Below are positions 1-12,164 of a stretch of DNA of 64,000 bases, in pieces. A program made the position numbers and the translations under genes. This stretch comes from Siphonodentalium dalli (lineage: Eukaryota > Mollusca > Scaphopoda > Gadilida > Siphonodentaliidae), in NCBI GenBank assembly GCA_032622095.1, contig CP136065.1, forward strand, positions 208,484,151 through 208,548,150, given 5' to 3'. Every line of letters begins with the position of its first letter. Position 1 is the stretch's first letter. The notes under the pieces are model-generated. The model worked only from the letters and a program-made list of their open reading frames with translations, was not told the origin of the DNA and made no database searches.

Positions 1-230
1 AGAGGGTCTGATTCAGCCCACAACAAATCAATAAATATAACAATGAATGATGATTGCCGAATGTTTTATCGATTATCCGTGTAAGAGAGAGATATGTTTA
101 TTCCTCCAAATATGGAGACCATTACGGTAAAATATATATATATATATATACAAACGTAAACTGGAGACATATATACACAATACAATTTTAACTTGAGAAG
201 GCTCATTTGAAGTCGATAATTAAATATAAC
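1..230. other. AT-rich spacer with TA run
   Basis: No coding signal seen. A short (TA)n run lies at about 131-150. The rest is unremarkable AT-rich DNA next to the LINE remnant. Confidence 0.5.
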
Positions 231-1165
231 TTAGGTAAGGACCTCCATCAAAGTGTGTACGTGCGGACAGGCCGATATAGTTCTTTTTGTGATAATCAAA
301 ATATCAGGAGGTCGGATGACTTTCCAGTCACCACACTGAAGACCGAAGTATAGTTCATATATCATTGTACGAATAATTGCTTCTCGTCGCAGATGATGTG
401 AACTTCTGCACTGATGCATCCACCAAAGCAATAAGCTAAGAGGGTTTCTTCCGACATAGCTTCTAAGAAGTTGAACACCGGTATTCCAAATCGATCAATT
501 ATGGAATAACAGAATGCGCTCCGCGTTATCAGAGCGAATTCAGACGAGAATTCTCTATACATATGAAACAATTGATTCGAATACATTAATGTGAAGTGGT
601 TACATATTTATGCATTATCATATGTCGTTCTGTTAAGAGTGCGTGCCACGATAACACAGTTATCGAAAAAGGCTGGTTCGTCTCGACATGTAGCCCAAAG
701 TTTCCAAATTGAAATTGGATCATGTTTGACCTTAAAGAAGAATAGCATATCCCCTTGTTTATAAAGACTAGTTTCACGACAGTAGTGAGCAGTGAGGCGT
801 TCCTTTATAGTCTTTTTCCAAATTGACATAGACGGAACAGCTTCATTAGTTGCGAAGTTTAAGAGGTGATCATATATGCCATAATTTTGGAGAACGCATG
901 TAATTTCCGCTAGAGAGCCCGTGGGTGGACGGTCATTAGCAACTTCGCATGCAGATTGTACAAAAATATTTCTAAAGCTTGCCTATGACCACAAGGTAAG
1001 TTGATGAGCGATCCCAGAAACAAGAGTTTTCTCCTCTCCAATGCATACTGAATTGGCAAGACGCCAAGTAAGGAGAGAGAAAGAATTGTACTACTTCTCT
1101 GAGAGATAAGTTGAATGTTCTTAATACACATACGATATGCCCGTTCTAAATTGAGGTAGTTCGTA
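231..1165 (-). pseudogene. Non-LTR retrotransposon ORF2 C-terminal remnant
   Basis: Read on the minus strand from 1165 down, three broken frames together resemble the region after the fingers/palm of a LINE reverse transcriptase. The first piece (about 1160-910) has the pattern LERAYRMCIKNIQ..., then LSLLG..PIQ...ERRKLLFLGSLINLPC. The second (about 900-608) has a WKKTIKERL...Y stretch and ISIWKLWATCR. The third (586-362) ends in the FLEAMSEETLLAYCFGG type of tail. This order matches what I know of the C-termini of many invertebrate LINE ORF2 proteins. No catalytic RT motif is present in the window, so only the tail survives. Several frameshifts and stops make it dead. The remnant stops abruptly at about 1170, where the palindromic array begins, so that array may have broken it. 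The assignment rests on remembered family patterns, not on a search. Confidence 0.6.
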
Positions 1166-1175
1166 CTTGTAACCC

Positions 1176-1880
1176 AGATAGCACACCCACGTTGGACCAA
1201 CGTTGGGCCAACGTCATTTCTATCGTTGGGCCAACGTTGTAATCCAACGTTGGCCCAACTATGGTGTTGCCGCTGGCTCGGCGTCGGCTCGACGTCGGAT
1301 CCCGTCGTCGACTCGACGGTGGTTCGACGTCGAGCCGACGTTGGTGCGCCGTCGGGCACCCGACGTTGAAACGACGTCGAACCAACGGTGAATTCCACTA
1401 ATAATACGACGTTGGGCCAACGTTGGGCCAACGTCATTTCTATCAACGTTGGAATCCAACGTTGCTCCAACTATGGCTGTTGCCGCTGGCTCGGCGTCGG
1501 CTCGACGTCGGATCCCGTCGTCGACTCGACGGTGGTTCGACGTCGATCCGACGGTGGTGCGCCGTCGGGCACCCGACGTTGAAACGACGTCGAACCAACG
1601 GTGAATTCCACTAATAATACGACGTTGGGCCAACGTTGGGCCAACGTCATTTCTATCAACGTTGGAATCCAACGTTGGGCCAACTATGGCTGTTGCCGCT
1701 GGCTCGGCGTCGGCTTGACGTCGGATCCCGTCGTCGACTCGACGGTGGTTCGACGTCAGGCCGACGTTGGTGCGCCGTCGGGCACCCGACGTTGAAACGA
1801 CGTCGAATCAACGGTGAATTCCACTAAGAATACGACGTTGGGGCAACGTTGGGCCAACGTTGTGTTTGGGCATTGACAGG
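1176..1880. repeat. Palindrome-rich tandem repeat, ~212 bp unit, about 3 copies
   Basis: Three copies of a ~212 bp unit start near 1261, 1473 and 1685 (each begins ATGG[C]TGTTGCCGCTGGCTCG). Units are full of near-palindromes ACGTTGGGCCAACGT and of GTCGACTCGACGG/CGACGTCG motifs, and are far richer in GC than the surroundings. The left edge reads CCCAGATAGCACAC (1177-1190). Its inverted copy lies at 8471-8484, next to a related array, which suggests transposon-style ends. Long minus-strand frames through the array only reflect the lack of stops in the repeat and are not genes. Confidence 0.85.
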
Positions 1881-4189
1881 GACGGATCGAGGCTCCATTC
1901 GTAGGGTCGATTCCCCTCACATTAGGGCGTCCTTATAAAATTAACATCCGATGAGATACAACATACCAATATATTTAAAGTCCCACATAATGTTTGCAAC
2001 TTCAAAGTATTATAATTGGAAACAACATTCAATTTCACAAATATGAAACCAGAATAAAATGAAACATATAAATTTAAATAAAGACAAAATGACATGTCAT
2101 TAGTTGTTGATTTTAAGAATCTTGACCATCTACTCACTCTAAAGAAAAATATTTGTTATTGGTCTCCTGAATAAAGTTATCGAAAATGCTACATATTTTT
2201 GTTAGCTTATATATCCCTTTACCATACAAAAGAAATGTCTTTATTTCAGCTTAATTTGCGATTTTGTGCTCTCGATAATGTTGGGAACAAAATATTCAAA
2301 CATTATGTAGCTTTAAACTTTGGTCAGGTTACATCTTCTTCGAACATCATTATTCTGGAGGGTGATCTGATGTAAATGTGCAAAATTTGAAACGGCTCAA
2401 AGTACATATGATTAAATTAAACCTAGTAATTGCTCATTTACGTACCAGTGCTACTATATAGAGGGAACTCTGTGCATGGTGATATACAATGTCACATAAG
2501 AAAGAATATCGCGTTTTTGCAATCCGTTTTCTAATTAGTCCATGATACTGTAGATTCTGATTATATAAATTCAATACATGCATGTACAGCAATTAATTTT
2601 ATCTGTTGACATATTATGAAATGAGCAATTACTAAGCTTATTTGTATCTATGCACATATGTATGCCACTTGTTGCATATGTTGGAATGATTTATCTGGGA
2701 GAAATTAAACCCATGGATCCATAACGATTAATTTATGTATACAAAACCCAACATATTATATGAAATATAATATTTTCATCATTCCATGATCTGTCATGAA
2801 CTGGATTCAGTGTACTCATGGCTCATGCATATATGTATGCAGGAACTTGGCTTGTATGAAGCAACTGTTTTGTAGGACATTGATTGACAATTCTTCTGAA
2901 GAAATCATATCGCGAGAGAAACCATTTTATATTCACCTCCTTGAATATCTGGAATTTACCATTTTCATAGGTTATCATTACGTTATTAATAACAGATGTA
3001 TCAGATGTATAACTGCCACAACAAGATGAACACACATCATCCTTTCAGTGCCGATTATCGATACACCGATGAATGCCGAGTTTTTTTTTGCATCCGATTG
3101 AATGCACAACACAGGACAAGTAAGAATTTCCATCCAAGTGAATAACCATAAACTGACGAATTCATGTCGTACATGGTGTTATGTCGGTCGCGCTGGTGTC
3201 AGTCGTGCAATAATATTCACAATATAACGATGTGCAACACGATATAGACCATGCTGCCATGATGCTGGAATACTGGTACATGTAAGTTCATATCCCCAAG
3301 CCGTTGATGGTTTCGACAGACGAGTAAACTTTGATCGAATCCGCTTGTATAGTACCGTAGCTTATACACAAAATATCCAGATCCAGAAACAGGATAGCAA
3401 GTAAATAAGTCCTGAAAGAAACAGAGAATAACGTTAGCCCAATGCATTTTCTGTGTGCAGATTGACACTGTACACATCTTGATATATAAGAACCAGACCA
3501 ATCCGGGAAATTCCTACATGCATTTGCATGCACGAGAGTACTTTAATTATTTGACCGGTTGCCAATAATATATATAAAATATGTATGCATATGGTACTTT
3601 AATTAATCGAACGGTTCCCGATAGTATATATAGGTACCATACCTTTGCACGTGGTACGTAAAATCGTTACATATACAGGTATCGCGGAATTCGTGAGTTG
3701 GAAGGACTTGGGCACGTGCTGATGACACCGACGCCGGTAGGCGGAGGTGTTATGCGCGCGCGAAGTTTTTCTCAACTCATGAATATCTCTGAGAACAGCA
3801 GGTAATTATCTTATATACCCAATACCCAGGATCGTCTCAATCAAACAATTGGTCACGGATTCTCAAAACTCGCTAAGCCTACGTACTGCTCATGCACTCT
3901 CGTCGGTGTCAATTTCTAGCAAAACTGTCAATCAGTTCATTAATAAAATTGCACAGATCCAACAAAAGCCAGCGCATGGTAAGTTTCTGCTCATTGGAAA
4001 TTTTCACCAGAAAATATGAGACCGAACATATTAGTAAATTCGCAAGATATCGAGTAATTATTTTAGCATGTTTTGAATTGTTGTCAGCCGTATCATCAAC
4101 GATAAAGAGTGTTTGTGTTTCAATGCCCATTTACTAGTACGATGAATATTAAACAGCGGTTTGAAAACTTGCTTTATAAAAAATCTCAG
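1881..4189. other. Spacer, nothing recognised
   Basis: About 2.3 kb of AT-rich DNA with only short frames on both strands. I recognise no protein family, RNA gene or clear tandem repeat. Short AT palindromes and TATATA runs near 3568-3635 are the only visible texture. Confidence 0.4.
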
Positions 4190-7100
4190 CATTTGGTGAC
4201 AAATCGGAATGGATATGAAGAACGGGGTTTGAGAACGGGGGGGGGGGGGTAATATGTCAGGGACTTTGACAGAAGCCTTCCTTTTTTGAGGGGTTAAATT
4301 GCAACCACCCGTGAACCAATCTGTTTTCCCAACTTGACCAAGTTTCACCTGGTCTCCCATTCGATGCTGAGTTTGAAATCCAACACACTACCATTTAATA
4401 GCTATAATATAGTCTTTGTAGAAAATAATATAATGTACTCTAAATATTACATATCTGTTGGGAACCGAAACTATCCAGACGATCTCAAAAAGATTTTGCC
4501 TGAAATTCAACTTATGATATTGAAAATTCCAAATCTTGAAATTAGCTCACCGCATAATAATGACCAAAACGATACTCATTAGAAATTTGGAAATGTAAAC
4601 TATCGAAATGATCTCAAACAGATTTTGCCTAAGATGTTCAACTTATAAAGTTATTGAAAATTTAAAATGTTGAAATTATCTGGGGGGGGGGGGGGGGGGG
4701 GGGTAATACCTCGACCTCTATCGCCACATCCATGTTGCGATCACCCTAATTATTTGTTCTAACCCACAACCTCCTAGAGTGGGCAATCTTACTATCAGGT
4801 CAGGGACAATACGGGTAAGGTTGTCCCGCCCCATTAACTTTGACCAAAATGTTCAACAGTTAGGCATTTCATGACTGACACGACATTAATTTAAGTTATT
4901 GAAAATTCCAAAATGTTGAAAAGTTTGACAAAAATTGGGGAGGGGTGGTAACACCTCAATGTTCAAACCCCTGTCGCCACATCCATTTTTGCACATATTA
5001 CCATATTTATTCCAACCCACATTGTCACAGATATTAAATTCTTACTGTCAGGGGCGTGCGGACAACGGGGGTGGGGGCTTGACAACAGCATGTTGATAGC
5101 AGACGCCTTTCTGCCAAACTGCTCTAAATGTAGGCCTACTGGTTAGAACAACAAACTATTTCAGTTGGTAGCTTGGTGAGCCCCAAGCCAAGTTATTAAT
5201 TGATATGAATACCTCAGACAAAATATGGGATGGGTAATATTTGTTTATTGGTAAAAAATGCCCCATATGTATCGCCAAAATTATTAAAAATTTCCAAAAG
5301 TTGTGCATGTCGCCACCCCCTGCATGCCGTCACGTCCCACATATCCCCAAAAAGTTAAATTACCCGCCCAATAATATCTAATCATGTCTATTATTGGGGG
5401 GGGGGGGGTGTTCACATTTATGTTTTAGGGACACGCGGCATTTAATACAGTGACAACGTCCATTATGTAGTCATTGGTCGTTTGTGGGGGATGCATCAAT
5501 ACACAAATTGACCCCAACCAAATACATAAATCCTAATATTACTCAACGTTACGACTATAGGTCCACACTACAGCTGAAATAATTATTGTGACACAGTGTG
5601 ACAACGTAATAACTTCCTTCCAACAGATCCAGTCATGTGAACATTGACACAACGTATCAATATGACGTGATTCTTTGACGTAAACAATGTAAAATGATAC
5701 GCACGTAATGTAAAGTTTGTAAAATGAAATTATTTTTTTGCAACTATGGGTGTATGCCAATTGCTGGGCAGCGGATCGCGTTTCAAACCCCTGTGACGTG
5801 AGTCATTGTAGAAAACAGTTGAAAATTTCATGTCTGACACATCATTACTTGGTAACTTTAAGTACGTGTTTTCATTGTCTGATTTTTCAACAATCAGTAG
5901 GAATATTTTTGTTTACACCTCCGGTATCATATTTTTAAAACTTTTAGACTTTAGTAAAAATTGTTGTCTGACATGAACACCATTTTGGAAATGTTCCAGT
6001 CTTATTCAGTTTGGAAATTGCCAACAGTTGAAAAGCCTGGGTGCCGGTTGGAAAGTTTCAATGCAGCGCGGGGGGGGGGGGGGGTGCAAATTGAAACTCG
6101 CGAAGGAGTTTGGTGTCTGGTTCAAGAGGAAATTCAACGTTGACACACCATAACAAAGACCATGTAGCCACGTCACTGATTCGGAGACCATAAATAGGTA
6201 CATGTACATATTTCAGAAACTAAAAACTTCCCCGGGAATCATACTCGAAAGAGCAGATAGACCCTTTCACACCTCAATATAAGCCCCCCTCCGATTAAGT
6301 ATGTACTGCATGGTAATCACACAAGAATGGCCTGGTTGACAGAATATTGATACATTGGCGCCATATGCTCTGGTAAGTACTTTCCATTGTTATTTTCCAG
6401 CTGTTTTAAATGTTTCGCAGAGAAGTGAAACGAACGCTCTTTATTTATAACATATATCAGGAATATATAGACTAATACGGAACGCTCCGTGTAAATAGCT
6501 GATTTTTGGTTGGGACCCAAACATCGTGTTCAAACTTGTATTTGTTATGACTTCAATGCATCTTTTTGTGACATGTAATTATCGACCTATTTCGACACGG
6601 GAAACAATTCACAAGAGAATATTATTAGGTGTATTTTGGAGCGCAAACCGACAAGTGGATTTAAGGTACCGGTTGGAAAATACCGAATTAAGGGGAGGTT
6701 GTTCGAACTCCATGCATAAATCAATCTCCTACATAACAGGGCGTCAGACACCGTAGCGAGGGGACTGAACTCTGGTTTGCAGCTTGAGTATTTTATACAA
6801 CGAAAGGGGGTGGTGCAATCGTAAATTCCTATTCTGGTAGTACACCCCCCCCCCAACAGCTATAAGCATAATAGCCTATTATAGGGTATACAACTGAAAG
6901 TGGAACGGTATCCACTGTCGTATAGGCTGAACTTAATTATCCATGGAAATCCATGACAGGGACGTGGCTAGATGGGTTTCAGCGTTGGGGAGGGGTGCAT
7001 CCACCTTGGAATTTTCAACTGCACCCCCCTTTGGGGTTTGATTTCCCCAAAAGTTACTGGCCCCTCACAGCCTGGATGTTAGCATTATTCTAAATGGATC

Positions 7101-7520
7101 AGTAGTATTGTTGCCACAACCAGAAGAGTTAACGGAATACAATGAGAACAATTTGAGATCCGAACCTGAAAATAGCAAACTCCTAACATCTAGACTGGCC
7201 TCAATAATTCCAATTGTTGGAAATTTCCAACCTGAGACCCCCCCCCCCCCCCACCCTAAGGTCGTAAAATTTCCAACTGATGCCATTTCAGTAAAAAAAA
7301 ATTACCAAAAGTAAGACAATGTGCAAATGATGTTCCATAAACAATTAATAATTGTTGGAAAATCAAACTACGAGAACAATCTCAACCTATAATATTGTTG
7401 GTGTGACCGTGCGAAAGTTCCAATTAATGTTGTGTCATGTATGAAATATCCAACTGTTGACAATTTTGACCAAAGTTGTGGTGGGGTGGGGTATATGCGA
7501 GACACACGTGTGACACCCCT
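4190..7520. repeat. Dispersed degenerate repeats with long G or C homopolymers
   Basis: Six homopolymers occur in 3 kb: G13 at 4237-4249, G22 at 4682-4703, G13 at 5396-5408, G15 at 6070-6084, C10 at 6845-6854 and C15 at 7238-7252. They sit in recurring contexts: CCCTGTCGCCACATCCAT-like text near 4715, 4970 and 7510, and AACTGTTGAAAATTTCCAA / TGTCTGACAC-like text near 4860, 5816, 6020, 7200 and 7440. The copies occur in both orientations (G runs, then C runs). I take this as fragments of one or a few repeat families and find no gene. Confidence 0.6.
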
Positions 7521-7989
7521 GCCGCCATGTCCCTAAATCCATGTATTATCACACATGGATCGTGAAATTTAGATAGTAATTAGAATGACATTTTCTTCCT
7601 CATACATTCGGATGCCATCACACGAAACTGACATAAATTTATTTGTTTTCGTTTCTGACAATTGAAGGGTTAAACTTCAAATTCAAACTTTAAGTTGGTT
7701 GTGGAGGAAATGAATCCGACGACGCACGCCTATCGTTGAAATTCCAAGTTATTCGGCATGATATACTCAACTAAAGTACTTACCGGTACTTCTTCGGGTC
7801 CCTATAGCTGGTGATGGTGTTCCGTGGTGCATTATCCAAATAATAATCCATTAAACCGAGAAGCTCACTCAGAACACAAATGCAAGTTCAGTCAATAAAA
7901 CCAAAGCGTTATTGGAAAAAGAAACACGCGACCAGTTAAGAATGACGTTAAAATGACGCTACGACGTAATCGACCGATTTCTCCACACT

Positions 7990-8487
7990 ATGACCAACGT
8001 TGGGCCATCGTTGGTCCAACGTCGACATCTAACGCACCTACTAACCTCACATATCGCCTAGTGCGTTACGTTTTCAACGTCGGGCCAACGTTAAACCAGC
8101 GGTAAAACCAACGTTGCCCCAACGTTGGTTGTCCAACGTCGGGCCAACGTAGCCATGTTTGAAACGTGCAAAATCTGACGCATGTCGACGTTGCGCCATC
8201 GTTGTACCAACCACAAAATCCGACGTTGCGCCAACGTAATTATTCCAACAAGTCGACGTTGGGCCATCGTCGTACCAACCACAAAAGCCGACGTTGGGCC
8301 AACGTAATTATTCCAACGCAAGTCGACGTTGGGCCATCGTCGTACCAACCACAAAAGCTGACGTTGGGCAAACGTAATTATTCCAACGCAAGTCGACGTC
8401 GGGCCATCGTCGTACCAACCACAAAAGCCGACGTTGGGCCAACGTAATTATTCCAACGTGGGCCCAACGTACGTGTGCTATCTGGGC
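7990..8487. repeat. Palindrome-rich tandem repeat, ~70 bp unit
   Basis: The clearest units start near 8212, 8281, 8351 and 8421 (69-70 bp period) and contain ACGTTGGGCCAACGT, AATTATTCCAACG and CATCGTCGTACCAACCAC. Weaker copies run back to about 7990. The right edge GTGTGCTATCTGGG (8471-8484) is the reverse complement of the left edge of the array at 1177, and both edges lead into the same ACGTTGG-type text. The two arrays therefore belong to one family in inverted orientation. Confidence 0.85.
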
Positions 8488-8935
8488 AGGCTCCACCACA
8501 TCTCGCAACCATAGAGGGCCTTCTCTCAAATAATGTTTGAAACAGAGAACATCCTCTCTGAAACCCAATGCGTACCTAAACCTGGTTTTGGGAACCTTGT
8601 GTGACTGGGATTCAGATCTGATAAATTATATTTAATATAAAATAAAAAATAAAAAAGCGACTCCGTACTGTTTCATTAACATATTACGGAAAGTTCTAAA
8701 GCATATTCAAAGTACTGACCGCAGAGATTACACTGACATTTGGTTGAAATATCTTTATACTTAAAACTAAACTAAGTTTAGGCTGAATTTTTAAACAAAC
8801 TGATAGATGCACTGAGTCAGTATGAGTGTTCATTGCTTCGATTTGGTGAATACATTATCATTTATTATAAAAATGGCTGTGTATCAATAGAAATTGCACA
8901 CTGAAATATATCTCAACTCTCAATATGATTGAAAT
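8488..8935. other. Spacer, nothing recognised
   Basis: AT-rich sequence with an A-rich stretch at about 8628-8657. No coding or repeat signal that I can name. Confidence 0.4.
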
Positions 8936-8960
8936 CGGTCCCGATGTTTGCCCATGTCAT

Positions 8961-9038
8961 GGTTCGACCCCGCAACAACCTCGTCTAGCCCAGATTGTGA
9001 TGTTGGTATCCCATACCTCACCAACTCGGCTATGGAGA
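8961..9038 (-). repeat. tRNA-like head of a SINE
   Basis: On the minus strand the segment reads TCTCCATAGCCGAGTTGGTG (A-box-like, Ser/Leu tRNA style) and, about 50 bases on, GGGGTCGAACC (B-box-like). Box spacing fits a pol III internal promoter. It lacks the paired acceptor stem and CCA-end context of a real tRNA and continues into AT-rich sequence, so a tRNA-derived SINE or a tRNA pseudogene is more likely than a working tRNA. A similar GGTTGTTGCGGG string recurs in both arms of the foldback element (about 11012 and 14980). Confidence 0.45.
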
Positions 9039-9865
9039 ATTAATTGAAAATAATCTATAACAAACCATTTGAACCGTTCAATATTCATATGTCAAATTTA
9101 TGGAGGTAATTGCTCACTATGAGTGATTATTTCTTCAATGTAGTATAGCATGACTTAGAACTATGTACAATATGTAGAATATTATATTATATTTAAGGGC
9201 GTTGCAAAGGATAAAAAAAACTTAAAACTAAACTGAAGTTTAGGCAGGATTTTGAAACAAATTGATACCCCAACCAAGGTTCTACTTTTACCAAATATGC
9301 ACGAGTGTTTATTTCAACAACTAAAATAAAATAAATGCAAGTTGTGCTTATAAATTTATGTTATAGTTTTTATTAGCTCAACTATACTATGTCAAGTATG
9401 AGCTATAATATTGCTATGGGTTGGCGCCCGCCCGCCAACATGCGTCCGTGATCCGCCAACAATTTCAAAATAAATGCACGAGGCCGCTGTACTACATGTA
9501 TACTGACCATAAGTGCTTATATTGATGTAATTTCAATGGCAAATAAGTACTATATAAGCGGCTATTTTGACAGTCCAAAATGGACTTCAGGGAGCAATGT
9601 TGTGCTGCCCATAAAAAGGTGCACCAAACTCATTCAGTGATGTTCAATTGATAAGTATTCTTTATCGACGTCCATAGGATACTTCCAATTAATGGCAAAC
9701 TAGTTGAATATAAAAAATTTGGCGGCCATTTTGAAAAAAACAAGATGGCCACCAGGGGGCGTCGTGAAAATTGGAAACATGGATTTTCAAAAATATATAT
9801 ACCGAATCTAACTGAACGCTTGGCTGGCGGTTAACGGTAGGTCAGTTGTTTGGGAACATGATACA
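9039..9865. other. Spacer, nothing recognised
   Basis: No open frame of note. GGCGGCCATTTTGAAA and CAAGATGGCCACCAGG (9721-9760) is a short AAATGGCGGCC-type motif common as dispersed repeat text. No gene seen. Confidence 0.35.
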
Positions 9866-10577
9866 TTGGCTGCGGACACACGTTCCACAGTAGCGATGGC
9901 AGAGTAGGTGTGACAATTTATTATATATAGTGGAGTTTGGTGACGATTGTCATAATTAATATGTCACAGCTAGCCATGTCGCACGCTATCATATTCGCAC
10001 AATGAGTATTCAAACGTTCGTTATAATCAGCCTTTTTCTTGTTTTGGTCCTTGTATAGTTCGCATTGTTTATTCCAGATACTGTCTCAGCTGCATTTCAT
10101 CCAACAGTTCCGACATCGCTTCATCGGCCCACGTGATAATGTTAGCGGACTTATGCGTAGAACTAAACGTCGCAACATAAAATTAAAACGCAATTGGGGA
10201 ACTGTATTAATACGCATGGAATTAATATAAGTATATACACAAGCATTGAGATCATATCAATACAACGTATTACGTGCATGCTTTGTGAGTGAATGAGGGA
10301 CTGCCACGGTCAAACACAATTCTGGACGATCGATCGTCCAAGTATATATATATATCGTAGAGAATACAATGTAGCAAAACGTAATGAGTAGAGATCAACC
10401 TTGGTGAAACGCAATGGGTTATTTGGTCCAGTCGACTCATTGTGCGGAAACTCAGCGGCAACATGGCTCGCTATGGCACAGAATTATGACGACCAATTGT
10501 CACCAATCTCCACCATAATAAATTGTCACAGCTACTATGCCATTGCTACAGTGGTACGTGTGTCCGCAGCCATTAGA
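9866..10577. mobile_element. Long-TIR non-autonomous element, copy 1
   Basis: The left arm starts TTGGCTGCGGACACACG (about 9866) and runs through CCACAGTAGCGATGGCA, GTGTGACAATTTATTAT and GGAGTTTGGTGACGATTG. The right arm ends GTGTGTCCGCAGCCATT (about 10574) and is the reverse complement of the left over some 120-130 bp. The inner part (10285-10448) matches the inner part of copy 2 at 19612-19772, including GGACGATCGATCGTCC. No transposase frame is present. The left outermost base pattern (CATTGG) and the right one (CCATTA) recur in copy 2, so they belong to the element. I cannot fix a target-site duplication. Confidence 0.8.
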
Positions 10578-12164
10578 CTGTCATAGTCCATACAGCACTA
10601 GGTACCACTCTGGTTCGAACCTTATGGCATAAAACCACGGCATGCAATATATATTATGCCGAAATATAAATTGAAGTCAAAGAGCTGATCACGAAGTACC
10701 ATTTACCTTGACAATTTGACATGAAGAGGAACTCACCAATAAATACAGTACACACATTGGATTCGATACCATGGAAGTATATTTATTCACAACTCAATGG
10801 TTGTTGGCGGCGGCCGCCATTTTTTTTATTGATTAATACTACTTCGAAATGTGTAATTTAGCAAAATGCTCCAGGGCAAAAATAAAACCTTTGTTCCGGC
10901 AAATGTTAGCTATATACCATGGGCTCTCATTACCCGAGGTGTCACAAGAAATGGGAATTTTAGCGACCACCATATCTACGTAGCCCAACTATTCTAATTT
11001 CGAGGTCCGGTTGTTGCGGGTTCCATATAGGGGGTTGTTTAACTAAAACTTATCGGATGTTGTCACCATATGTATATATGTTTGTGATCCGTGGTATATC
11101 TGCTATTGGATGGTTTTCTTATTGTGGCCCCGTGTCGTATGTAGCGCGAATACAGGGCAAAAACTTAACCCTCCCCAAAACGATATTTAGTGACACGTTT
11201 GACAAATAGTCAGATTTCTTACGTCATATCACATTTTTTGCTTACTAAAAGCCATCTTTAAAACAGATTTGTATGCGTATTAGGTCTATTTTAGGGATGA
11301 CTTGTCACCATTCTTGAATTTTGGAGTGTCGGCCTAAAATGGGGGGTCAACATAATTTAAAGAGCGTTTCGTTTTTCACCAAAATGATAGATGGTGCCAT
11401 TTGGCGTATTATGATCGGTGCGAATTTAAATGTTGTAAAAATAACTGCTAGGTATAAACCTCAGATATATTTGATAATTTTGATCTGATCAGTGGGTTCT
11501 TCCTGGCTACAGTTGCGATCAAAATTTTACATTGAACTCTATGGAGATTCTTGCATTTTGGATAAATGGCACCATTTTACATTTGATTATATGAATTGAA
11601 ATTTCTCAAAAATACCAGGCCTTTGTATGAAATTCAGGCGCAGTTTGGGTAAAAGGTTATTTGACTAGACTATTCTCACTGGCTACGGTTTTGATAACAA
11701 ATTGACATTGAAACCTATGGAGAATATTGTGTTATTTTACTCGAACGTTCATAGTAATGTCACTATACGCCCACCAAGTGGTATTATAGGAGGACGAGAC
11801 ATTCACCGAAACAATCATTAATCTGATTCATGCAATATATATAGTCGATATAGTTATGCTTCTAGATACAGTACTAGACAAAATTATGTGCTCACTGCTT
11901 TGTAATGCCACTGCTAATATGCAGCCTGCAGATTGTTGCATAATTATGTAGAGTCAAATGAAAAATGACCACCAGTTTCACAATGTGACTATATTGTATA
12001 CTATATTATTGTTTTGTTTATGCGTGTTAGCAACAGGCTAGCGATTGAAGCGAAATTGTATATCATAACGACGAATTGTGATGTGAAAAATACACTGGTA
12101 AGTTATACTCCGTCATTTCGCTGTCAAGAGTCTATCACACATACACATCAGGAGAGTATTTTAT

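Noticed and set aside
1146-1683. Long Arg/Thr-rich frames on both strands over the first palindromic array
   Set aside because: They follow the 212-bp repeat exactly and exist on both strands because the unit lacks stops. No start or splice context.
3710-3760. CTGATGA hammerhead-ribozyme-like box at 3718
   Set aside because: No matching GAAA box and stems. Other CTGATGA strings (16347, 43646, 48025) failed in the same way.
10600-10630. B-box-like GGTTCGAACC suggesting a tRNA gene
   Set aside because: No A-box at the right distance and no cloverleaf can be folded.
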